Part shown: positions 27,689 to 36,725 of the stretch, piece by piece
Position numbering within the stretch: position 1 is the stretch's first letter
Layout: the number at the start of each line of letters is the position of its first letter
Assembly (NCBI RefSeq): GCF_000428125.1
Contig: NZ_ATZI01000001.1
Location: 1,050,264 to 1,114,263 of the forward strand
DNA: 64,000 nucleotides
From: Bacteroides graminisolvens DSM 19988 = JCM 15093
GTDB taxonomy: Bacteria; Bacteroidota; Bacteroidia; Bacteroidales; Bacteroidaceae
Reading direction: 5' to 3'
Translations under genes and position numbers: made by a program
Notes under the pieces: model-generated
Seen by the model: the letters and a program-made list of their open reading frames with translations, nothing else
Databases searched by the model: none
Told to the model about the DNA's origin: nothing

Positions 27689-27799
27689 ATGAAAAAACGA
27701 GTTGTAATTGCTGTTACGTTGTTGCTTTGCCTTTCTGCAAAAGCACAGCAACAAGAAAAAGTCATAGTGCCCAAAGCCGGCCTGTCTGTCATCGTATGA
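27689..27799 (+). pseudogene. 36-codon ORF: signal peptide with a truncated mature part
   Basis: It reads MKKRVVIAVTLLLCLSAKAQ, a standard Sec signal peptide, then only 16 more residues (QQEKVIVPKAGLSVIV) before a TGA stop. It may be the remnant of a larger exported protein or a very short secreted peptide. No continuation is visible in the other two frames before the converging DUF4831 gene. Confidence 0.45.
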
Positions 27800-27839
27800 C
27801 AAATATGGGCAAACGGCTTTAACTATTTTAATCTCTTAC

Positions 27840-28904
27840 TTATTTGCTTTCCTCTTCGCGGTCAACTTTAATTAAGCCTCCGGTTGACGGGTCAAATAAA
27901 ACCTTGATGGTCGATTTCTTATCAAACAATTGTGGAGCAAGGTATTCAAGCGTACCGAATTGTGTAACGGAAATATCCTCTTTCACCAGCTCTTCGTTAT
28001 TTCTTTCAATTACGATTTGCGCTTTTCCCGGCACGTTGTAAGCAATACCTTCTAGCTCTTTCTTTTTATCTTCTGCCGGAATGTTCAGCGTTTTAAGGTT
28101 GGTGAGCGATACATATACCGGTTCGCCCGCCAGGTTGTTGGCACCCAATATGCCTAGTTTCTTTGAGAAACGGAACAACACTTCGCCCTTCATCTCCTTG
28201 TCGGGAGTGATGCGTATAACGTGTGTCTTTTCTTCTTTTGTTCTTGTTCCGGTAAACATCTCCGTCATGGCACGTTCCTGCTCTTCCAATTTCTCGAGCA
28301 TGATACGTAATTGTTCGCCGTCTTTGGGCATGTTATCGGCTTGTCCGCGTAACAAAGCGTTTTTGCTTTCGCGAATGCTGTATATCTCTTTGGCCACAAG
28401 TTCAGCCATCTTGGCGGTAGAGTTAGCCATCAGAATCTCTTCGGTCAGGAATGATTTGGGGTTTATGCGCGCAGTCTTTGCCGGTTGCGGTTGGGCAACC
28501 ACTTCTTTGCGGGTGCTCAACGGCATGTTGATGGAGCGCACAATGCCGTCTTCCGTCAACTCCATGAGTGGGGCTACTGTTTTATCTTTGAGTTTAACGA
28601 AATAAGTCCGCTCTTTGTCGGGCACACCCACTGCTTTTGCCTTTACTTCAGACAGTTCCCAGTATTCGTCGGAGTCAACAGATACGTTGTTCATCCGCAG
28701 ATATCTCTCGGCGTATTTACCAAACTCACCGGGAGTAAAGGTAGTCTTTACGCTTTTTATTTCAATTTCAACTTCTGTTTTAGGTAACAGGTAGGTAACA
28801 CCAAAATCTTTTCCGCGTGTAACGCCCATAGTTACTTTGGTTTGTGCGAAGGTTGCGGCAGATGAAAGGAGCAAACTTAAAAGTAAAATAGAGCTTCTCT
28901 TCAT
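27840..28904 (-). CDS. DUF4831 family exported protein
   Basis: This 354-aa protein has a signal peptide ending near TFAQ (residue 21). The mature part starts TKVTMGVTRGKDFGVTYLLPKTE, the start typical of DUF4831 proteins in Bacteroidota. Further motifs are YAERYLRMNNVSVDSDEYWEL and a helical middle segment (~150-220) before a beta-rich C-terminus. The function is unknown; a periplasmic or surface location is inferred. It has its own -7 element (TACATTTG) and is not obviously linked to its neighbours. Confidence 0.82.
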   Translation of the reverse strand: MKRSSILLLSLLLSSAATFAQTKVTMGVTRGKDFGVTYLLPKTEVEIEIKSVKTTFTPGEFGKYAERYLRMNNVSVDSDEYWELSEVKAKAVGVPDKERTYFVKLKDKTVAPLMELTEDGIVRSINMPLSTRKEVVAQPQPAKTARINPKSFLTEEILMANSTAKMAELVAKEIYSIRESKNALLRGQADNMPKDGEQLRIMLEKLEEQERAMTEMFTGTRTKEEKTHVIRITPDKEMKGEVLFRFSKKLGILGANNLAGEPVYVSLTNLKTLNIPAEDKKKELEGIAYNVPGKAQIVIERNNEELVKEDISVTQFGTLEYLAPQLFDKKSTIKVLFDPSTGGLIKVDREEESK

Positions 28905-28935
28905 TTTTATGGTTTTCTTTTAAATAGTTTAACAG

Positions 28936-28943
28936 CAAATGTA
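28936..28943 (-). promoter_or_regulatory. -7 element TACATTTG of the DUF4831 gene
   Basis: Exact TAnnTTTG match on the reverse strand, 32 bp upstream of the ATG at 28904. Confidence 0.5.
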
Positions 28944-28998
28944 ATCATCTTCTTGATAGAATGATGCTAATGGGAGTGAAAAATACTCAACGTACGTT

Positions 28999-30513
28999 TT
29001 ATTTCTCTGTCAATGCTTTCCATGCGGCAGGCAGGCAGGATACAATATCGCCCGCAGTGAGGGCAATCATTCCCTGTTGCTCGGCGGCCATGTCTCCGGC
29101 CATTCCGTGCACAAACACTCCTAGTCGTGCTGCATCTTCGGAGGCGTATCCCTGGGCTAGCAGACTTAAAATAACGCCTGTCAGCACGTCGCCGCTTCCG
29201 GCGGTGGCCATGCCCGGATTGCCTGTTGAGTTGAAGTATGATTTTCCCTGCGGGGTGACTACTACCGTATAAGCCCCCTTCAGCACAATATAGCATCGGG
29301 TGTTTTGAGCAAGTTCGCAGGCTTTGACCAATCGTTCATAGCCGTCTTGGCATTTCCCTGCCAAACGATCAAACTCTCCCGGATGCGGGGTCAGTATGGA
29401 ACCTTTGGGAATGGAAGATAGAATATATCTGTTTTCGGCCAAGATGTTCAGCGCATCGGCATCAATCACCATCGGAATTTGGCTACCGCTGATTTGTTCT
29501 ACCAATGCCGCTGCCGATTCGATGTGCTTGCCCAGCCCCGGACCAATGCCGGCAGCCTGAAATTTTTCGGTGTCAACGGGTGTGCCGAAATATGTTTCGT
29601 TCAAATCAGCATGTACCATTGCTTCGGGAACGGATGTTTGCAATACTTCTACGTTTCGTGAAGGAGCGTGAACCGTAAGCAGTCCCACGCCCGACCGCAG
29701 ACAGGCTTTAGCTGCTAAGACAGAGGCGCCTGCCATGCCGTATGATCCGGCAATGAGCAATGCATGGCCGAAGTTGCCTTTGTGAGCAAAGCGGTTGCGT
29801 GGTTTGATAAGTCGGCTCATCTCTTCGCGTTCTGTCAGATAGTAATCTGTTTGTGTCTCTTCGATGGCGACGTTGCTAATACCAATATCAAGTAGATGCC
29901 ATTCGCCTACATATTCTGCATTCTCGGCAAACAGAAAAGATAACTTGGGCAGCTGCAAACTGAATGTGTAGCGTGCTTTGATGATGTGCGCGCGTACATT
30001 GAATGTGTTCTCTTCCGTCATTAATCCCGAGGGAACATCGATAGATACCACCGTTGCGGGCGATGAATTGATGTACTTCACCACAGCGGCGAAACCTCCG
30101 CTTAAGGGTTTGTTGAGGCCGGAACCGAAAAGTCCGTCAATCACTAAATGGTTAGCTGTTAGCGTGGGCGGCACAAATTGTGTGCTTACCTCGGTGAAGG
30201 TTACAGAATGCATGGATTCAATTCGTTCCCGGTTAACTTGGCAGTCGGCCGACAACAATCCTTTGGTGTTAAATAAGTAAACGGCTACCTGATAACCTTT
30301 CGTGGCAAGCATACGCGCTACTGCCAAGGCGTCGCCCCCGTTATTGCCCGGTCCGGCGAAAACAGTGACCGGAGTCTGGGCGGTCCATCTGGCAACAATA
30401 GCTGAAGTAAGAGCATGAGCAGCTCTTTCCATCAGGTCAATGGAACTGATCGGTTCATGCTCTATGGTGTAAGCATCGAGTATTTTAATACGGTTTCCCG
30501 AGAAAATCTTCAT
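28999..30513 (-). CDS. nnr: bifunctional NAD(P)H-hydrate epimerase / ADP-dependent dehydratase
   Basis: The enzyme repairs hydrated NADH and NADPH. The N-terminal epimerase domain (residues 1-210) shows AGPGNNGGDALAVARML. The C-terminal ribokinase-like dehydratase (about 225-500) shows HKGNFGHALLIAGSYGMAGA, LTPHPGEFDRL and the catalytic GSGDVLTGVI. The fused order is that of E. coli YjeF (Nnr). I start at MKIFSGNRIK (30513, 504 aa); the frame is open to 30612, but that extension crosses the predicted promoter and is unlike the family. Confidence 0.96.
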   Translation of the reverse strand: MKIFSGNRIKILDAYTIEHEPISSIDLMERAAHALTSAIVARWTAQTPVTVFAGPGNNGGDALAVARMLATKGYQVAVYLFNTKGLLSADCQVNRERIESMHSVTFTEVSTQFVPPTLTANHLVIDGLFGSGLNKPLSGGFAAVVKYINSSPATVVSIDVPSGLMTEENTFNVRAHIIKARYTFSLQLPKLSFLFAENAEYVGEWHLLDIGISNVAIEETQTDYYLTEREEMSRLIKPRNRFAHKGNFGHALLIAGSYGMAGASVLAAKACLRSGVGLLTVHAPSRNVEVLQTSVPEAMVHADLNETYFGTPVDTEKFQAAGIGPGLGKHIESAAALVEQISGSQIPMVIDADALNILAENRYILSSIPKGSILTPHPGEFDRLAGKCQDGYERLVKACELAQNTRCYIVLKGAYTVVVTPQGKSYFNSTGNPGMATAGSGDVLTGVILSLLAQGYASEDAARLGVFVHGMAGDMAAEQQGMIALTAGDIVSCLPAAWKALTEK

Positions 30514-30535
30514 ATTCGTGTATTTTTGTATCCTG

Positions 30536-30543
30536 CAAAAGTA
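30536..30543 (-). promoter_or_regulatory. -7 element TACTTTTG of nnr
   Basis: Reverse-strand TAnnTTTG match, 23 bp from the preferred start at 30513. Confidence 0.55.
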
Positions 30544-30597
30544 CTCAATAGATATAAAACAGTCAAGCCTTACATTTAAAACTCCTGTGAAAATAAC

Positions 30598-30605
30598 TAT
30601 TTTTG
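30598..30605 (+). promoter_or_regulatory. -7 element TATTTTTG of the POT transporter gene
   Basis: Exact consensus 38 bp upstream of the ATG at 30643, divergent from the nnr promoter. Confidence 0.5.
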
Positions 30606-30642
30606 CAGCCATTAATCAAATAGTAAATACTCAATTAAGCAA

Positions 30643-32187
30643 ATGAACAGTTTAAAAGGTCATCCCAAAGGATTATATCTAATCTTCGCCACCAGTACGG
30701 CAGAGCGTTTTAGTTATTACGGCATGCGTGCCATCTTTATTTTATTTCTAACGCAGGCTTTGCTCTTTGATAAGGAGCTGGCTACCTCAATTTACGGAAG
30801 TTATACGGGGCTGGTGTACCTCACTCCTCTGATAGGTGGTTACATTGCAGATAAATATTGGGGAATCAGGCGATCCATTCGTTGGGGAGCGGTTATGATG
30901 GGACTTGGACAGTTTCTGCTTTTCTTGAGTGCGTCTATGTTGCATACGCCCGGATGGGCACACGGGTTGATGTATGGCGGACTGACATTGCTTATTCTGG
31001 GCAACGGTTGTTTTAAACCTACGGTCTCTTCTTTGGTGGGACAGTTGTACACACCCGGTGATAAACGGATTGATTCAGCATATACTATTTTCTATATGGG
31101 GGTTAATGTGGGGGCTTTCATTGCTCCGCTGGCATGTGGTTACTTTGGTGAAACGGGCAATCCCGACGACTTCAAGTGGGGCTTTCTGCTGGCTGCCGTT
31201 GTAATTCTGCTTACCATTGTCATTTTTGAAACGCAGAAAAGTAAGTACTTGCTTTCGCCGGATGGCAAGCAGTTGGGTGTATTGCCTGATGCTCGTCAGC
31301 AGGCTCTTTCCGCAGAGCAGGCAAAATCGGCTTCGGCTGGCGAACAAAGCTCACGCAAGTGGCGCAACTTGGGCATTCTGGCCGCTCTGGCACTCGTGTT
31401 TGGCACGTTGTTTTACCTCTGGCTGGGCGATGACTGGGTTAGTGTAGGCATCTTTACGGCTTGTTTGGTGTTTCCTATCAGTATATTGCTCGATTCGTCG
31501 CTGACCAAAATTGAGCGGGAGCGAATCTTTGTCATTTACATCATTGCCTTTTTTGTAATCTTTTTCTGGGCAGCTTATGAGCAGGCGGGAGCGTCTCTTA
31601 CTTTGTTTGCCGCCGAGCAAACCGACCGAGTTATCTGGGGATGGGAGATGCCTGCTTCCTGGATTCAGTCGTTTAACCCTTTGTTTGTGGTTTTGTTGGC
31701 TTATATTATGCCGGCCTTTTGGGCTTTTCTCAATAAACGAAACCGTGAACCTTCATCTCCGGCAAAGCAGGCTATCGGACTCTTATTGCTTTCTTTGGGT
31801 TATCTTTTTATCTGTTTTGGGGTGAAGGATGTGCAGGCCGGAACCAAGGTTAATTTGATGTGGCTCACCGGTCTTTATTTTATACACACGATGGGGGAAA
31901 TAGCCTTGTCGCCCATTGGTCTTTCGATGGTCAACAAATTGACACCTTTGCGTTTTGCTTCATTGATGATGGGCTTATGGTACCTTTCTATGGCAACGGC
32001 CAATAAGTTTGCCGGTATGCTGGGAGGTCTCTATCCGGAGGCAGGAAAAGAGAAAATTCTACTCGGTTTCCGCATTGAGACCATGTATGATTTCTTTATG
32101 ATTTTTGTCATTATGTCGGGCATTGCCGCACTGATTCTCTTCCTTTTATCGAAGAAATTGCGCCAGATGATGCATGGAGTGGAATAA
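30643..32187 (+). CDS. proton-dependent oligopeptide transporter (POT/PTR2 family)
   Basis: This 514-aa inner-membrane protein imports di- and tripeptides with protons. The POT signature ERFSYYGMRAIF (residues ~21-32) contains the ExxER-type proton-coupling motif; here the preceding residues are STA. The PTR2 signature FYMGVNVGAFIAPLACGYFGE falls around residue 151. About 14 helices are predicted, with a loop near 200-240 rich in Gln and Ser. It is divergent from nnr. The hpt promoter lies just after its stop, so it is probably monocistronic. Confidence 0.93.
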   Translation: MNSLKGHPKGLYLIFATSTAERFSYYGMRAIFILFLTQALLFDKELATSIYGSYTGLVYLTPLIGGYIADKYWGIRRSIRWGAVMMGLGQFLLFLSASMLHTPGWAHGLMYGGLTLLILGNGCFKPTVSSLVGQLYTPGDKRIDSAYTIFYMGVNVGAFIAPLACGYFGETGNPDDFKWGFLLAAVVILLTIVIFETQKSKYLLSPDGKQLGVLPDARQQALSAEQAKSASAGEQSSRKWRNLGILAALALVFGTLFYLWLGDDWVSVGIFTACLVFPISILLDSSLTKIERERIFVIYIIAFFVIFFWAAYEQAGASLTLFAAEQTDRVIWGWEMPASWIQSFNPLFVVLLAYIMPAFWAFLNKRNREPSSPAKQAIGLLLLSLGYLFICFGVKDVQAGTKVNLMWLTGLYFIHTMGEIALSPIGLSMVNKLTPLRFASLMMGLWYLSMATANKFAGMLGGLYPEAGKEKILLGFRIETMYDFFMIFVIMSGIAALILFLLSKKLRQMMHGVE

Positions 32188-32193
32188 AAATCG

Positions 32194-32201
32194 TACTTTT
32201 G
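32194..32201 (+). promoter_or_regulatory. -7 element TACTTTTG of hpt
   Basis: Exact consensus 26 bp before the ATG at 32228. It excludes the in-frame start at 32174, which would overlap the upstream gene. Confidence 0.55.
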
Positions 32202-32227
32202 CCCCATTATTATTAATTCAACCGGTT

Positions 32228-32767
32228 ATGGATACCATACAAATAAAAGATAAACAGTTCTCTATCTCCATTAAGGAGGAGGACATTCTGAAAGAAGTGA
32301 AGCGTGTTGCCGATGAGATAAATCGCGACCTGAAAGATAAAAATCCATTGTTTCTTAGTGTATTGAACGGCTCGTTTATGTTTACGGCCGACCTGATGAA
32401 GCACATTGCCATTCCTTGTGAAGTGTCATTTGTGAAACTGGCTTCATATCAGGGCGTTTCTTCTACCGGAACGATTAAAGAGGTGATTGGTATCAATGAA
32501 GATATTGCCGGTCGCACGATAGTTATTGTAGAAGATATTGTAGATACCGGATTGACTATGCAGCGTCTTATCGAGACATTGGGCACTCGTCATCCTAAAG
32601 AGATTTTAATCGCTTCGCTGTTAGTTAAACCCGAGAAACTGAAGGTAAAGCTGGATATTAATTACGTAGCAATGGAAATTCCGAATGATTTCATTGTGGG
32701 CTACGGACTCGATTATGACGGATACGGACGTAATTACCCCGATATTTATACGGTAGTAGAAGAATAG
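32228..32767 (+). CDS. hpt: hypoxanthine phosphoribosyltransferase
   Basis: The enzyme salvages hypoxanthine (and guanine) with PRPP. The 179-aa protein starting MDTIQIKDKQF has the PRPP-binding motif VIVEDIVDTGLTM (around residue 100), the flexible loop SYQGVSSTG and the C-terminal FIVGYGLDYDGYGRNYPDI. It leads directly into adk with 40 bp between, so both may share a transcript for nucleotide metabolism. Confidence 0.95.
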   Translation: MDTIQIKDKQFSISIKEEDILKEVKRVADEINRDLKDKNPLFLSVLNGSFMFTADLMKHIAIPCEVSFVKLASYQGVSSTGTIKEVIGINEDIAGRTIVIVEDIVDTGLTMQRLIETLGTRHPKEILIASLLVKPEKLKVKLDINYVAMEIPNDFIVGYGLDYDGYGRNYPDIYTVVEE

Positions 32768-32807
32768 GTAAGAATGTTTTTTGAAATATAAATAAGTAAA
32801 AAGAAAG

Positions 32808-33377
32808 ATGCTGAATGTAGTTATTTTTGGTGCTCCCGGATCAGGAAAGGGAACACAAAGCGAACGTATTGTAGAAAAATTCGGGATTAACCACATTTCT
32901 ACAGGTGATGTTCTTCGCGCTGAAATTAAAAACGGAACCGAATTGGGTAAAACGGCAAAAGGTTATATTGACCAAGGCCAATTGATTCCCGATGAGTTGA
33001 TGATTGACATCCTGGCTAGCGTTTTCGATAGCTTTAAAGATAGCAAAGGGGTGATCTTCGACGGTTTTCCACGCACCATTGCACAAGCAGGTGCATTGAA
33101 ACAAATGCTTGCCGATAGAGGACAGGCGGTTTCTGTTATGCTTGATCTGGATGTTCCCGAAGAGGAATTGATGACTCGTTTGATTAAACGCGGACAGGAA
33201 TCAGGTCGTGCCGATGACAATGAAGAAACAATTAAGAAGCGTTTGCTGGTATATCATTCACAAACAGCTCCGTTAATTGACTGGTACAAGAACGAAGGTG
33301 TATATAAACACATTCAAGGTCTTGGAACAATGGACGGAATCTTTGCAGATATTTGCAAAGCAATAGAAAATGTATAA
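32808..33377 (+). CDS. adk: adenylate kinase
   Basis: Adk interconverts AMP, ATP and ADP. The 189-aa protein has Walker A GAPGSGKGT at residues 7-15, the AMP-binding STGDVLR, the DGFPRTIAQA motif and a short LID. It is therefore the short-lid form without a zinc site, common in Bacteroidota. It follows hpt and precedes obgE, with a hairpin between. Confidence 0.97.
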   Translation: MLNVVIFGAPGSGKGTQSERIVEKFGINHISTGDVLRAEIKNGTELGKTAKGYIDQGQLIPDELMIDILASVFDSFKDSKGVIFDGFPRTIAQAGALKQMLADRGQAVSVMLDLDVPEEELMTRLIKRGQESGRADDNEETIKKRLLVYHSQTAPLIDWYKNEGVYKHIQGLGTMDGIFADICKAIENV

Positions 33378-33382
33378 TTTTG

Positions 33383-33430
33383 TAGCCGGGCAACGTTTCT
33401 CGTAGAGATAGCGTGCCCGGCTATTATTAT
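33383..33430 (+). terminator. hairpin terminator between adk and obgE
   Basis: TAGCCGGGCA/TGCCCGGCTA (10 bp) encloses a smaller TCTC/GAGA pairing and is followed by TTATTATTAT. The weak T-tract may allow readthrough to obgE. Confidence 0.6.
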
Positions 33431-33448
33431 CAATAGAGGAAAAGAAGT

Positions 33449-34609
33449 ATGGCTGAATCGAATTTTGTTGACTACGTAAAGATATATTGCCGCTCTGGTA
33501 AGGGTGGTAGGGGATCTACACACATGAGGCGCGAGAAATATGTTCCTAACGGAGGCCCCGATGGTGGCGACGGCGGTAGAGGAGGCCATGTTATCTTGCG
33601 TGGAAATCGTAATTACTGGACGTTACTGCACTTGCGGTACGACAGGCATGCTATGGCTGGCCACGGCCAGTCGGGTAGCAAAAACAAGAGTTTTGGTAAG
33701 GATGGTGAGGATAAAGTAATAGATGTTCCTTGCGGTACGGTGGTTTATAATGCCGAAACGGGGGAATATATTTGTGATGTAACGGATCACGGACAAGAGG
33801 TGATCTTGTTGAAAGGTGGTCGCGGCGGACAAGGAAACTGGCATTTCCGTACGGCTACTCGTCAGGCACCTCGTTTTGCTCAGCCGGGTGAACCGATGCA
33901 GGAGCTGACGGTGATCATGGAGTTGAAGTTGCTGGCGGATGTGGGCTTGGTAGGTTTCCCCAATGCGGGCAAGTCGACTTTGTTGTCTACTGTGTCGGCG
34001 GCCAAACCGAAAATAGCCGATTATCCTTTTACTACGCTTGAGCCAAACTTGGGTATTGTGTCGTATCGCGATGGAAAGTCGTTTGTGATGGCTGATATTC
34101 CCGGTATTATAGAAGGTGCCAGTGAAGGAAAAGGATTGGGATTGCGTTTCCTCAGACACATTGAACGCAACTCTTTGTTGTTGTTTATGGTGCCGGCAGA
34201 CAGTGACGATATTCGCAACGAATATGATATTTTACTGAATGAACTGAAAACGTTCAACCCGGAAATGCTCGACAAACAGCGGGTGCTTGCCATCACGAAA
34301 AGTGATATGCTCGACGAGGAACTGATGGATGAAATCAGACCGACTTTGCCCGAGGGTATTCCTTCTGTCTTTATCTCTTCTATCACCGGACTGGGTATAG
34401 CGGGGCTGAAAGATATTTTATGGGAGGAGCTCAATAAGGAGAGTAACAAGATTGAAGGGATTGTACACCGTTCGAAGGATGTTTCGCGCTTGCAGCAGGA
34501 GCTACAAGATATGGGTGAAGATGAGGTTCTTGATTTTGAATATGAGGAAGAAGAGGGCGACGACGATCTTGATTACGAATACGAGGAAGAGGATTGGGAA
34601 GAAAAATGA
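33449..34609 (+). CDS. obgE: Obg-family GTPase
   Basis: Obg binds the 50S ribosomal subunit and links GTP level to ribosome assembly and growth. The 386-aa protein has the glycine-rich Obg fold (residues 1-158, with [21 protein letters not shown]). The G domain follows: G1 is GFPNAGKST near 165, G3 is DIPGI, and NKxD is replaced by TKSD in [10 protein letters not shown]. The tail (~345-386) is very acidic, with strings of Glu and Asp. Its stop overlaps the pgeF start (ATGA). Confidence 0.96.
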   Translation: MAESNFVDYVKIYCRSGKGGRGSTHMRREKYVPNGGPDGGDGGRGGHVILRGNRNYWTLLHLRYDRHAMAGHGQSGSKNKSFGKDGEDKVIDVPCGTVVYNAETGEYICDVTDHGQEVILLKGGRGGQGNWHFRTATRQAPRFAQPGEPMQELTVIMELKLLADVGLVGFPNAGKSTLLSTVSAAKPKIADYPFTTLEPNLGIVSYRDGKSFVMADIPGIIEGASEGKGLGLRFLRHIERNSLLLFMVPADSDDIRNEYDILLNELKTFNPEMLDKQRVLAITKSDMLDEELMDEIRPTLPEGIPSVFISSITGLGIAGLKDILWEELNKESNKIEGIVHRSKDVSRLQQELQDMGEDEVLDFEYEEEEGDDDLDYEYEEEDWEEK

Positions 34610-35430
34610 TTTCTTTAACAGAAGATAAGGCAATGTTGGGATACGAACTGTATGATTCGTATCCCAACATTGCTTGTTTTGTAACCACTCGTATGGGAGG
34701 TTTCAGCAAGGATGATGCTTACTCAACTTTCAACTGCTCACCGTTTTCGGGCGATGACGAAGTGGCGGTGCAGCGCAATCAGCTTAAGCTGTGCAACTCG
34801 TTGGCGCAACAACCCGAGGTGTTGATTATTCCTCATCAGGTTCATGGTACGGTGGTTCGGTGTTTGAAATCAGATTTCATGGATTTGGATGCGAATAGTC
34901 GACAGTTGTTACTCGAAGGGGTGGATGCGCTGATTACAAATGTGGAAGGGTATTGCATTTGTGTATCGACAGCCGACTGTGTTCCTGTTGTTTTGTATGA
35001 TAGGAAGAAGGCTGCTGTTGGGGTGGTTCATGCCGGATGGCGTGGAACGGTGGCTGGAATTTTGGCCGAGACGCTTCATCAGATGAATGTTTCTTTTGGT
35101 ACGCAAGGTGAGGATGTGCTGGCATGCATCGGACCTTCCATTTCGTGCACTTCCTTTGAAGTGGGACAGGAGGTTTATGATGCGTTTTTTCGGCAAGGGT
35201 ATCCGATGGAACGTATTTCTTTCTTTAATGAGCAGACGGGTAAGCATCACCTGGACTTGTGGGAGGCGAACCGCATGGCGCTGATTGATTTCGGAGTACC
35301 CGATGTACAGGTTCAGCTTGCCGGCATTTGTACGTTCGCTCGTCATGAGGAGTTTTTCTCTGCTCGGCGTTTAGGAATTCTGTCGGGCAGAATCTTATCG
35401 GGAATTATGTTGAACAAGACATTGAAATGA
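34606..35430 (+). CDS. pgeF: laccase-domain purine nucleoside phosphorylase (YfiH/PgeF)
   Basis: Members of this family cleave purine nucleosides by phosphorolysis at a zinc site and influence peptidoglycan fidelity in E. coli. The 274-aa protein has the metal-binding motifs [11 protein letters not shown] and [15 protein letters not shown], plus [15 protein letters not shown]. The preferred start at 34606 overlaps the obgE stop (ATGA). An ATG at 34633 is also in frame. Codons 9-23 lie in a perfect 18-bp inverted repeat (see separate entry). The next gene starts 2 bp after the stop. Confidence 0.93.
   Translation: MISLTEDKAMLGYELYDSYPNIACFVTTRMGGFSKDDAYSTFNCSPFSGDDEVAVQRNQLKLCNSLAQQPEVLIIPHQVHGTVVRCLKSDFMDLDANSRQLLLEGVDALITNVEGYCICVSTADCVPVVLYDRKKAAVGVVHAGWRGTVAGILAETLHQMNVSFGTQGEDVLACIGPSISCTSFEVGQEVYDAFFRQGYPMERISFFNEQTGKHHLDLWEANRMALIDFGVPDVQVQLAGICTFARHEEFFSARRLGILSGRILSGIMLNKTLK
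34630..34673 (+). repeat. 18-bp perfect inverted repeat inside the start of pgeF
   Basis: Left arm GCAATGTTGGGATACGAA (34630-34647), loop CTGTATGA, right arm (34656-34673) its exact complement. One wobble and one further pair extend it. TTGTTTT follows the right arm, so the RNA could fold as a terminator-like hairpin 24 nt after the start codon. Confidence 0.85.
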
Positions 35431-35431
35431 C

Positions 35432-36094
35432 ATGTTTGAAATCATTGTTTCAGAAGAAATAAGGGCTGTTTGCCCCCAATTTCAAGGAGTGGCGGTTTAT
35501 GCGGAGGTGAAAAACTCTTCTTTTTCTCAGGGATTATGGGATGAAATTAATACTTTTACCGCTGAGCTTTTGCATTCGTCTCAGTTGGATGATATCAAGA
35601 AGCATCCGGTGATTGCTGCCACGCGTGAGGCGTATAAAAGATGTGGTAAGGATCCGGGACGTTATCGTCCCTCGGCTGAGGCTTTGCGCAGGCGCTTGTT
35701 ACGTAATATTCCTTTGTATCAGATTGATACGTTAGTGGATCTCATCAATTTGGTCTCTTTACGCACGGGATATTCCATTGGGGGCTTTGATGCTGATAAA
35801 ATTCAAGGTAATCGGCTGGTACTTGGAATAGGGAAGACCGATGAACCGTTTGAAGGAATAGGGCGGGGGGTACTCAACATTGACGGGTTGCCTGTTTACC
35901 GGGATGCTTCAGGGGCAATCGGTACGCCTACCAGTGATCACGAACGTACAAAGATGGATTTGGAAACTACGCATATCCTGGCGTTGGTCAATGGATACAA
36001 TGGCCGTGGGGAGTTGGAGCAGGCTGCCGCAATGATTCAGCATTTGCTTATAAATTATGCTGAATCTAACGGTGGAGACGTTTATTATTATTGA
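35432..36094 (+). CDS. B3/4 domain protein (tRNA-synthetase editing-like)
   Basis: This 220-aa protein consists largely of a B3/B4 domain, the editing fold of phenylalanyl-tRNA synthetase beta subunits. The motif YKRCGKDPGRYRPSAEALRRR and the later SLRTGYSIGGFDADKI are typical of free-standing members. Such proteins may hydrolyse mischarged aminoacyl-tRNA, but no substrate is established for this one. It begins 2 bp after pgeF and is likely in the obgE-pgeF operon. Confidence 0.85.
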   Translation: MFEIIVSEEIRAVCPQFQGVAVYAEVKNSSFSQGLWDEINTFTAELLHSSQLDDIKKHPVIAATREAYKRCGKDPGRYRPSAEALRRRLLRNIPLYQIDTLVDLINLVSLRTGYSIGGFDADKIQGNRLVLGIGKTDEPFEGIGRGVLNIDGLPVYRDASGAIGTPTSDHERTKMDLETTHILALVNGYNGRGELEQAAAMIQHLLINYAESNGGDVYYY

Positions 36095-36113
36095 ATCGTT
36101 TAAATTTTAATGT

Positions 36114-36725
36114 ATGAAACAGACCTTTGTTCTTACCTTGTTATTAGTTGCTTCTGTTTTCTTGAAGGCTCAGGAAGCGTGTCCGGAGTTTAGTTCCATG
36201 GAGATTAATCACATTCGGGTAGCAACTCCCGGTTTGTTTGCCAGTTCGGGTAAGTTAATACTTCATATAGATTCTTTGGTACAAATGGCCAATTTCGCTT
36301 TCCCATTGCCTGGTGCCAAAATTATTTCTAATTACGGATCAAGAGGCGGACACAGTGGTGTCGATATAAAAACGTGTCCGAATGATACCATTTATTCAGC
36401 ATTCAACGGCATTGTTCGCATGTCGAAACCTTATAGTGCTTACGGAAAGGTTATAGTGGTTCGTCATCCCGGTGGTTTGGAGACTGTTTACAGCCACAAT
36501 TCAGTGAATTTTGTCAAGAGTGGTGATGTGGTGAAAGCCGGTCAGCCCATTGCACTTACCGGACGGACTGGCAGGGCTACCACCGCACATCTTCATTTTG
36601 AAACCCGCATCAATGGGCAGCACTTTAATCCGAACTTAATTTTCAATATAAATGAAGGCACACTTCGAAAAGCATGCCTTCAATGTATTAAGAAAGGTAA
36701 TAAAGTCCGTGTGAAATCGTTGTAA
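36114..36725 (+). CDS. M23 family metallopeptidase
   Basis: This 203-aa exported protein (signal peptide ending near LKAQ, residue 19) is a LytM/M23 zinc endopeptidase. The metal ligands are visible in SRGGHSGVDI (HxxxD, ~residues 80-85) and TAHLHFE (HxH, ~162-164). It probably cuts peptide cross-links of peptidoglycan in the periplasm. The Cys-rich end (KACLQCIKKGNK) is unusual. It lies 19 bp after the B3/4 gene. Confidence 0.92.
   Translation: MKQTFVLTLLLVASVFLKAQEACPEFSSMEINHIRVATPGLFASSGKLILHIDSLVQMANFAFPLPGAKIISNYGSRGGHSGVDIKTCPNDTIYSAFNGIVRMSKPYSAYGKVIVVRHPGGLETVYSHNSVNFVKSGDVVKAGQPIALTGRTGRATTAHLHFETRINGQHFNPNLIFNINEGTLRKACLQCIKKGNKVRVKSL

Larger units (their letters stand above)
27108..27839. 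other. gene-poor islet between the MFS and DUF4831 genes
   Basis: This 732-bp stretch holds no convincing full-length gene. It contains a predicted small RNA with its own promoter and terminator (27122-27225), a 48-bp palindrome (27289-27336), three 21-bp tandem repeats (27356-27418) and a short ORF with a signal peptide but almost no mature part (27689-27799). A 117-codon frame across the repeats (27273-27626) is judged spurious. Confidence 0.7.

Noticed and set aside
34431..34709. minus-strand ORF encoding MLGYES-like peptide
   Set aside because: A shadow created by the inverted repeat in pgeF; opposite to the obgE and pgeF genes.
36646..36690. TGAAGGCA/TGCCTTCA dyad at the end of the M23 gene
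   Set aside because: Eight base pairs with a 14-nt loop inside coding sequence; expected by chance in a 64-kb window.
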